64,000 nt of DNA. It comes from Nocardioides humi (GTDB lineage: Bacteria; Actinomycetota; Actinomycetes; Propionibacteriales; Nocardioidaceae). The notes beneath the pieces are model-generated. The model ran no database searches and was not told where the DNA came from. It saw only the letters and a program-made list of their open reading frames with translations. Made by a program: the position numbers and the translations under genes. The first letter of the stretch is position 1, and the number at the start of each line of letters is the position of its first letter. Below, in pieces: positions 59,321 through 64,000 of this stretch. Location of the stretch: positions 186,001 through 250,000 of the forward strand of contig NZ_CP041146.1 in NCBI RefSeq assembly GCF_006494775.1, written 5' to 3'.

Positions 59321-60639
59321 CGCGTCGACCGCACCGTGATGGCGGCGCCGTGGCCGGGCAGATCCTCGGCCTCGGCGAGGGTGACGACGTGGCCGGCGAC
59401 CTCGGCGAGCGCGGCGGCGGAGTAGTCGACGACGTGGACCGACTTGGTGAACGCGCGGACCGAGAGCCCCGAGGAGTGGCAGGCGCACCCGGCCGTGGGC
59501 AGCACGTGGTTGGACCCGGCGCAGTAGTCGCCGAGGCTGACCGGGGCGTGCGGGCCGACGAAGATCGCTCCGGCGTTGCGCACCCGGGCCGCCCACGCGG
59601 GGGCGTCCTCGGTGTGGATCTCGAGGTGCTCGGCGGCATAGGCGTCGACCACCGCGAGGCCCTGCTCGAGGTCGCGGACCAGGACGATGCCGGACTGCCG
59701 GCCGCCGAGCGAGGTGGTGATCCGCTCGCTGTGCTTGGTGGCGGCGACCTGCTGGTCGAGCTCCGCCTCGACGTCGGCGGCGAGCCGCTCGGAGGTGGTG
59801 ACGAGGACGGAGGCGGCCAGCGGGTCGTGCTCGGCCTGGCTGATCAGATCGGCGGCGACGTACGCCGCGTTGCCGGTGTCGTCGGCGAGGATCGCGATCT
59901 CGGTGGGCCCGGCCTCGGAGTCGATGCCGATCTGACCCTTGAGGATCCGCTTGGCGGTGACCACCCAGATGTTGCCGGGTCCGGTCACCAGGTCGACACG
60001 GGCGACGCGCCGAACGGGATCTGCGTCATCGAGGCCGTAGGCGAACATGGCGATCGCCTGGGCGCCGCCGACGGCGTACACCTCCTCGACGCCCAGCAGC
60101 GCGCACGCCGCCAGGATCGTCGGGTGCACGGAGCCGCCGAACTCCTTCTGCGGCGGGCTCGCCAGCGCGATGGACTCCACGCCCGCGGTCTGCGCGGGGA
60201 CGACGTTCATCAGCACGCTGGACACCAGCGGCGCCAGCCCGCCGGGGACGTAGAGGCCGACCCGGCCGACCGGCACCTTGCGGTGGGTGACCCGGGCGCC
60301 GGGGCCGAGCTCGGTGACGGCGTCGGTCTCGAGCTCGTTGGCGCAGGTCGCGCGGAGCCGGCGGATCGACTCCTCCAGGCCCGCCCGGATGTCGGGGTCG
60401 AGGCGGTCCAGCGCCTCCTGCATCGCCGCCGCCGAGACCCGGATGTCGTCGACGCGCACGCCGTCGAAGCGCTCCCCCAGCTCCACGATCGCGTCCAGCC
60501 CGCGGGTGCGGACCTCCTCGCAGATCGCATGCACCGCCGGCACCGCGGCTTCGATGTCGAAGTCGGCACGGGGCACTGCCGCGCGGTAGTCGGTCTCGGG
60601 ACCGGCCTCGCGCAGGTCGATGCGACGGATCAGGGACAT
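59317..60639 (-). CDS. hisD: Histidinol dehydrogenase
   Basis: 440 residues. Signatures: [92 protein letters not shown] (Zn/catalytic His), and [26 protein letters not shown]. Oxidises histidinol to histidine in the final two steps. First gene of the operon; ATG 60639 lies 6 nt behind TAGAAT, so probably leaderless. Confidence 0.98.
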   Translation of the reverse strand: MSLIRRIDLREAGPETDYRAAVPRADFDIEAAVPAVHAICEEVRTRGLDAIVELGERFDGVRVDDIRVSAAAMQEALDRLDPDIRAGLEESIRRLRATCANELETDAVTELGPGARVTHRKVPVGRVGLYVPGGLAPLVSSVLMNVVPAQTAGVESIALASPPQKEFGGSVHPTILAACALLGVEEVYAVGGAQAIAMFAYGLDDADPVRRVARVDLVTGPGNIWVVTAKRILKGQIGIDSEAGPTEIAILADDTGNAAYVAADLISQAEHDPLAASVLVTTSERLAADVEAELDQQVAATKHSERITTSLGGRQSGIVLVRDLEQGLAVVDAYAAEHLEIHTEDAPAWAARVRNAGAIFVGPHAPVSLGDYCAGSNHVLPTAGCACHSSGLSVRAFTKSVHVVDYSAAALAEVAGHVVTLAEAEDLPGHGAAITVRSTR

Positions 60640-60645
60640 GCCCCG

Positions 60646-60691
60646 ATTCTACGGTCGTCGCGCGCGGCGGTGCCGCCGTCCCCGCTACGTT
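60646..60691. promoter_or_regulatory. Divergent leaderless promoters of the his operon and the Lon-domain gene
   Basis: TAGAAT on the minus strand (60651-60646) is 6 nt before hisD. TACGTT on the plus strand (60686-60691) is 6 nt before GTG 60698. Start codons are 58 bp apart, so upstream regions interleave. Confidence 0.55.
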
Positions 60692-60697
60692 GGACAC

Positions 60698-61363
60698 GTG
60701 ACGGACCAGCTCCCGATGTTCCCGCTCAACGCGGTGCTCTACCCGGGGGTCAGCGTGCCGCTGCACGTCTTCGAGGACCGCTACCGAGCGCTCGTGCACC
60801 ACCTGCTCCGGACCGACGACCCGTCCCGGCGGCTGTTCGGCTCGGTCGCGATCCGGGAGGGCTACGAGGTGGGCGACCACGGCAACCAGTCGCTGTACCG
60901 GGTCGGGGTGCGGCTGCAGCTGACCGACGTCGAGGCCCGCCCCGACGGCACCTTCGACATCGTGGCGGTGGGGCGCGACCGGATCCAGCTGGACCGGCTG
61001 CTCACCTCCGGGGACTACCCGGTCGGGGAGGTCACGCTGCTGCCGGGCCAGGAGGCCGAGGTGCCGGCGGAGATCGTGGAGCAGGCCCGGGCCACGTTCA
61101 CCGCCTACCGCCACGTGCTCCGCTCGATCGCCGGCGACCCGCTGCAGGGCGACCTGCCGAGCGACCCGACGTACCTGTCGTGGACGCTCGCCGCGTGCAC
61201 GCCGCTGCCGATGGGCGAGCGGCAGCAGCTGCTCGAGGCGAGCGACGCCGCCGAGCGGCTGGTGCTGGTGACCGAGCTGCTGCGCGCCGAGCTGCGGGCC
61301 ATGAACGTGATCACGTCGCTGCCGGCGACCGAGGTGGCGCGCACCAAGTGGTCCCCGAACTGA
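60698..61363 (+). CDS. LON peptidase substrate-binding-domain protein
   Basis: 221 residues from GTG 60698. N-terminal LPMFPLNAVLYPGVSVPLHVFEDRYRALV is the hallmark of the Lon N-terminal (LON/PUA-like) domain, followed by RLFGSVAIREGYEVGD, VGVRLQLTDVEARPDGTFDIVAVGRDRIQLD and a helical second half. There is no ATPase or protease domain. Stand-alone members are widespread in Actinobacteria with unclear role. Followed 8 nt later by ybaK, probably cotranscribed. Confidence 0.92.
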   Translation: MTDQLPMFPLNAVLYPGVSVPLHVFEDRYRALVHHLLRTDDPSRRLFGSVAIREGYEVGDHGNQSLYRVGVRLQLTDVEARPDGTFDIVAVGRDRIQLDRLLTSGDYPVGEVTLLPGQEAEVPAEIVEQARATFTAYRHVLRSIAGDPLQGDLPSDPTYLSWTLAACTPLPMGERQQLLEASDAAERLVLVTELLRAELRAMNVITSLPATEVARTKWSPN

Positions 61364-61371
61364 GTGCTGCG

Positions 61372-61860
61372 ATGGCGAAGAGGAAGCAGTCCGGCGGGAC
61401 GCCGGCCACCACCGCGCTGACCGCCGCCGGGGTGGCGTTCACGGTGCACGAGTACGCGCACGACGCCCGCGCGGCGTCGTACGGCGAGGAGGCCGCCGAG
61501 GCGATGGGCATCGACCCGGACCGGGTGTTCAAGACCCTGTTCGCCGACGTCGACGGCGCGCTGGTGGTCGGCGTCGTCCCCGTCGCCGGCCAGCTCGACC
61601 TCAAGGCGCTGGCCCGCGCGGTCGGCGGGCGGCGGGCGGCGATGGCCGACCCGAAGGCGGCCGAGCGCGCCACCGGGTACGTCGTCGGCGGGATCTCGCC
61701 GCTCGGGCAGCGCCGGACGCACCCGACCGTGGTCGACGACTCCGCGCTCACCCACGACACCGTGTTCGTGTCGGCGGGCCGGCGCGGGATGGAGATCGAG
61801 CTCAGCCCGGCGGAGCTGGTGCGGCTGACGGCTGCCCGGGTCGCGCACCTGCGTCGCTGA
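61372..61860 (+). CDS. ybaK: Cys-tRNA(Pro)/aminoacyl-tRNA deacylase, YbaK type
   Basis: 162 residues, ATG 61372. YbaK/EbsC fold: TPATTALTAAGVAFTVHEYAHD, SYGEEAAEAMGIDPDRVFKTLFA, LVVGVVPVAGQLDLKALARAVGGRRAAMADPKAAERATGYVVGGISPLGQRRTHPTVVDDS. The conserved Lys (VFKTL) and the GGISPxG motif are present. It removes Cys mischarged on tRNA-Pro. Its 3' end overlaps the convergent membrane-protein gene by 59 nt. Confidence 0.95.
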   Translation: MAKRKQSGGTPATTALTAAGVAFTVHEYAHDARAASYGEEAAEAMGIDPDRVFKTLFADVDGALVVGVVPVAGQLDLKALARAVGGRRAAMADPKAAERATGYVVGGISPLGQRRTHPTVVDDSALTHDTVFVSAGRRGMEIELSPAELVRLTAARVAHLRR

Positions 61861-62365
61861 CCCGCCCGTCCCCGGAGGACGGGACCGGGAAGGACACCAT
61901 CAGCACGAGGTAGGCGAGCATCGCGCCCACCGGCCAGGCGAGGTACGGCGTCCAGCCGGCCACGTGGAGATGGCCCGGGAGGACGTCGCCGACCTGGTGT
62001 GAGGCGACCAGCGTGGCGGGATCGGGCGCGCTGAACGACTCCCCCACCCAGGTCATCGCCGCCGCGGCCAGGCCGGTGCCGACGAGCACGGCCAGCACCC
62101 CGGGAACCGCGTGGTGACGGGCCACCCAGCCGCCGACGAGGCCGAGCAGCGCGGCGAGCCCGAAGGCGACCACGACGTAGGTCGCCGTGCCTCCGAAGTC
62201 GCTGGTGATGCCCTGGTCGAACGGGGAGGGATACCAGGTCGGACCGGCGGGGGTGTCGAAGATCTTGCCGTCCGGCGCTGGACTCCACCAGGTCCACCAC
62301 AGCCAGCCGCCGGCGGCGCCGAGCAGCGCCCCGAGCACGACCGGGAGGGTGAGCGCCCGCGTCAT
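61802..62365 (-). CDS. DUF2567-like four-helix membrane protein
   Basis: 187 residues, ATG 62365 in a 4-nt overlap with the dnaE stop. Helices at the N-terminus (LTLPVVLGALLGAAGGWLWWTWW), YVVVAFGLAALLGLVGGWVA, VPGVLAVLVGTGLAAAAMTWVG and PYLAWPVGAMLAYLVLMVSF. Between the first two is FDTPAGPTWYPSPFDQGITSDFGGTATYV. The layout and W-rich first helix fit DUF2567; function unknown. The C-terminal 59 nt overlap the end of ybaK on the other strand. Confidence 0.75.
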   Translation of the reverse strand: MTRALTLPVVLGALLGAAGGWLWWTWWSPAPDGKIFDTPAGPTWYPSPFDQGITSDFGGTATYVVVAFGLAALLGLVGGWVARHHAVPGVLAVLVGTGLAAAAMTWVGESFSAPDPATLVASHQVGDVLPGHLHVAGWTPYLAWPVGAMLAYLVLMVSFPVPSSGDGRVSDAGARPGQPSAAPAPPG

Positions 62366-64000
62366 CCGGCGAGGCACCCGGGGCCGAGGAGCTGCTTGAG
62401 GTCGGCGAACAGCGCGGACGAGGGAGTCACCCGGAGATTGTCTCCCAGGCGCATGACCTTGGTGGAGTCGCGGCTGAGCAGCTGGAGGCGCACCTCGGTC
62501 AGGCCGGCGTGGGTGGTCAGCACCTCGCGCAGCTGCTGCACCACCGGGCCCGTGCAGCGGGTCGACGGCAGGCTGATCACGACGGGACCGTCGCTGCCCC
62601 GCTCCAGGTCGGGGACGGTCACCTCCTGGCCGCGCAGCTGGGGGGTGTCGCGATCCTTGTCGAGCTGCCCGCGGACCCGGACGATCGCGTCCTCGGTGAG
62701 GTACGGCGCGGCGAGCCGGTAGCTGCTGGGGAACAGCAGCACGTCGATCGCGCCCTCGAGGTCCTCCAGGGTCACGGTCGCCCACGGATCGCCGTTCTTG
62801 GTGATCTTGCGCTGGATCGAGGTGACCAGGCCGGCCACGGTCACCGTCGAGTTGTGCGGCCGGTTCTCGTCGGTGACCAGGTTGCCGATGGTGCAGTCGG
62901 TGCCGTTGGACAGCACGTGCTCGAGGCCCAGGAGCGGGTGGTCGGAGACGTAGAGGCCGAGCATCTCCCGCTCGTGACCCAGCAGCGTCATCTTGTCCCA
63001 CTCGTCGATGTCGGGGATCGCGACGCTCACCCCGAAACCGCCGTCGCCTCCGTCGTCGTCGCCCAGGCCCGCGAACAGCGAGTCCTGGCCGATCGCCTCG
63101 TTGCGCTTGATGTCGACGTACTGGTCGACGGCGGTCTCGTGGATCGCGACCAGGGCCCGGCGCACGTGCTTCATGTCGTCGAAGGCGCCGGCCTTGATCA
63201 GCGAGTCGATGACCCGCTTGTTGCAGACCGTGGCGGGCACCTTGGACAGGAAGTCGTTGAAGTCGCCGAACCGCTCCTTCTCGGTGCGCGCCTCGACGAT
63301 CCCGTCGACCACGTTGGCGCCGACGTTGCGGATCGCGGTGAGGCCGAAGCGGATGTCGCGCCCGACGGCGGTGAAGTTGTGGGCCGACTCGTTGACGTCG
63401 GGCGGGAGGACCTGGATCTTCATCCGGCGGCACTCGTTGAGGTAGATCGCCATCTTGTCCTTGTCGTCCTTCACGGACGTCAGGAGCGCGGCCATGTACT
63501 CGGTCGGGTAGTTGGCCTTGAGGTAGGCGGTCCAGTAGGTGATGACGCCGTACGCCGCCGAGTGGGACTTGTTGAAGGCGTAGTCGGCGAACGGGACCAG
63601 GATCTCCCACAGCGTCTTGACCGCGTCGATCGGATAGCCGCGCTCCAGCATGCCGGCCTCGAAGCCGGCGTACTGCTTGTCCAGCTCCTCCTTCTTCTTC
63701 TTGCCCATCGCGCGGCGCATGTTGTCCGCGGCGCCCAGGGAGAAGCCGGCCAGGACCTGGGCGATCGCCATCACCTGCTCCTGGTAGACGATCAGGCCGT
63801 AGGTCTCGCCCAGCACCGGCTCCAGCGCCTCGGCGAGCGCCGGGTGGATCGGCTCGATCGGCTCGCGGCCGTTCTTGCGGCGGGCGTACTTGTTGTGGGA
63901 GTCGGCGCCCATCGGGCCGGGGCGGTAGAGCGCGGAGACGGCGGTGATGTCGGCGAAGTTGTCCGGCAGCATCGAGCGGAGCAGCGCGCGCATGCCGCCA
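62362..64000 (-). CDS. dnaE: DNA polymerase III alpha subunit (5' part outside window)
   Basis: The last ~546 residues of the replicative polymerase. Visible are VSALYRPGPMGADSHNKYARRKNG (palm/fingers), YGLIVYQEQVMAIAQVLAGFSLGAADNMRRAMGKKKKEE, FNKSHSAAYGVITYWTAYLKANYP, IRFGLTAIRNVGANVVDGIV (helix-hairpin-helix), and the C-terminal OB fold VTVAGLVTSIQRKITKNGDPWATVTLEDLEGAIDVLLFP. A short C-terminal domain ends CLAG. Actinobacterial DnaE1 type. The open frame continues to the window edge. Confidence 0.97.
   Translation of the reverse strand, partial: GGMRALLRSMLPDNFADITAVSALYRPGPMGADSHNKYARRKNGREPIEPIHPALAEALEPVLGETYGLIVYQEQVMAIAQVLAGFSLGAADNMRRAMGKKKKEELDKQYAGFEAGMLERGYPIDAVKTLWEILVPFADYAFNKSHSAAYGVITYWTAYLKANYPTEYMAALLTSVKDDKDKMAIYLNECRRMKIQVLPPDVNESAHNFTAVGRDIRFGLTAIRNVGANVVDGIVEARTEKERFGDFNDFLSKVPATVCNKRVIDSLIKAGAFDDMKHVRRALVAIHETAVDQYVDIKRNEAIGQDSLFAGLGDDDGGDGGFGVSVAIPDIDEWDKMTLLGHEREMLGLYVSDHPLLGLEHVLSNGTDCTIGNLVTDENRPHNSTVTVAGLVTSIQRKITKNGDPWATVTLEDLEGAIDVLLFPSSYRLAAPYLTEDAIVRVRGQLDKDRDTPQLRGQEVTVPDLERGSDGPVVISLPSTRCTGPVVQQLREVLTTHAGLTEVRLQLLSRDSTKVMRLGDNLRVTPSSALFADLKQLLGPGCLAG

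Overview
The window is a 64 kb piece of the chromosome of a very GC-rich actinobacterium, most likely of the Nocardioides/Nocardioidaceae type. Supporting signs are the strong G/C bias at third codon positions, frequent GTG starts, ANTAR regulator PdtaR next to pyk, an Lgt-Trp-His block with the HGxxPAAW and Trp-operon membrane proteins, a bifunctional-type PriA, and a DUF222 remnant. The backbone order (rpsA, polA, pdtaR, tRNA-Leu, pyk, lgt, trpABC, hisI, hisF, priA, hisHBCD, dnaE) is the one known from Mycobacterium tuberculosis Rv1599-Rv1630 and its relatives, with local insertions.

Layout. 0-1.1 kb: truncated GlxA/AdpA-type regulator diverging from a tiny membrane protein across an array of four operator half-sites. 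1.3-2.8 kb: rpsA. 2.9-20.3 kb: cell-envelope insertion between rpsA and polA, with two methyltransferases, a large secreted Ig/thrombospondin-3-repeat protein, an HHxxxDG acyltransferase-like protein, DUF3068, GT4 and GT2 glycosyltransferases, DUF2613, three large GT-C-like membrane proteins (one AftD-like) and a flippase. 20.3-23.5 kb: polA and a hotdog thioesterase from a tiny divergent promoter. 23.5-34.7 kb: GNAT, DUF554, a polar amino-acid ABC transporter, an ISL3-family insertion sequence with a perfect 8-bp target duplication, the livKHMGF branched-chain amino-acid operon and pdtaR. 34.7-38 kb: tRNA-Leu(CAA), pyk and gltD. 38-47.2 kb: gltB, lgt, a SCO protein, trpA, trpB and trpC. 47.4-50.2 kb: two DUF4190 proteins, DUF2752, HGxxPAAW, the Trp-operon membrane protein, hisI and an overlapping small ORF. 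50.2-55.4 kb: heterodimeric ABC exporter, VapBC, a DUF222 fragment, a small lipoprotein and a hypothetical. 55.4-60.6 kb: translationally coupled hisDCBH-priA-hisF. 60.7-64 kb: Lon-substrate-domain protein, YbaK, DUF2567-like protein and the 3' part of dnaE.

Two window-wide patterns stand out. First, at least eleven genes have a -10-like hexamer placed 6 (nine cases) or 8 (two cases) nt before the start codon, the geometry of leaderless transcripts. Second, five genes (three consecutive GT-C genes, gltB and one DUF4190 gene) are each broken by what looks like one missing G or C in a short G/C run, while the correct continuation is intact in the next frame. In most cases that continuation overlaps the next gene by 4-8 nt as expected. 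This looks like residual sequencing or assembly error rather than true decay. No gene-free stretch exceeds 300 bases outside the insertion sequence. No CRISPR array, prophage or rRNA was seen.
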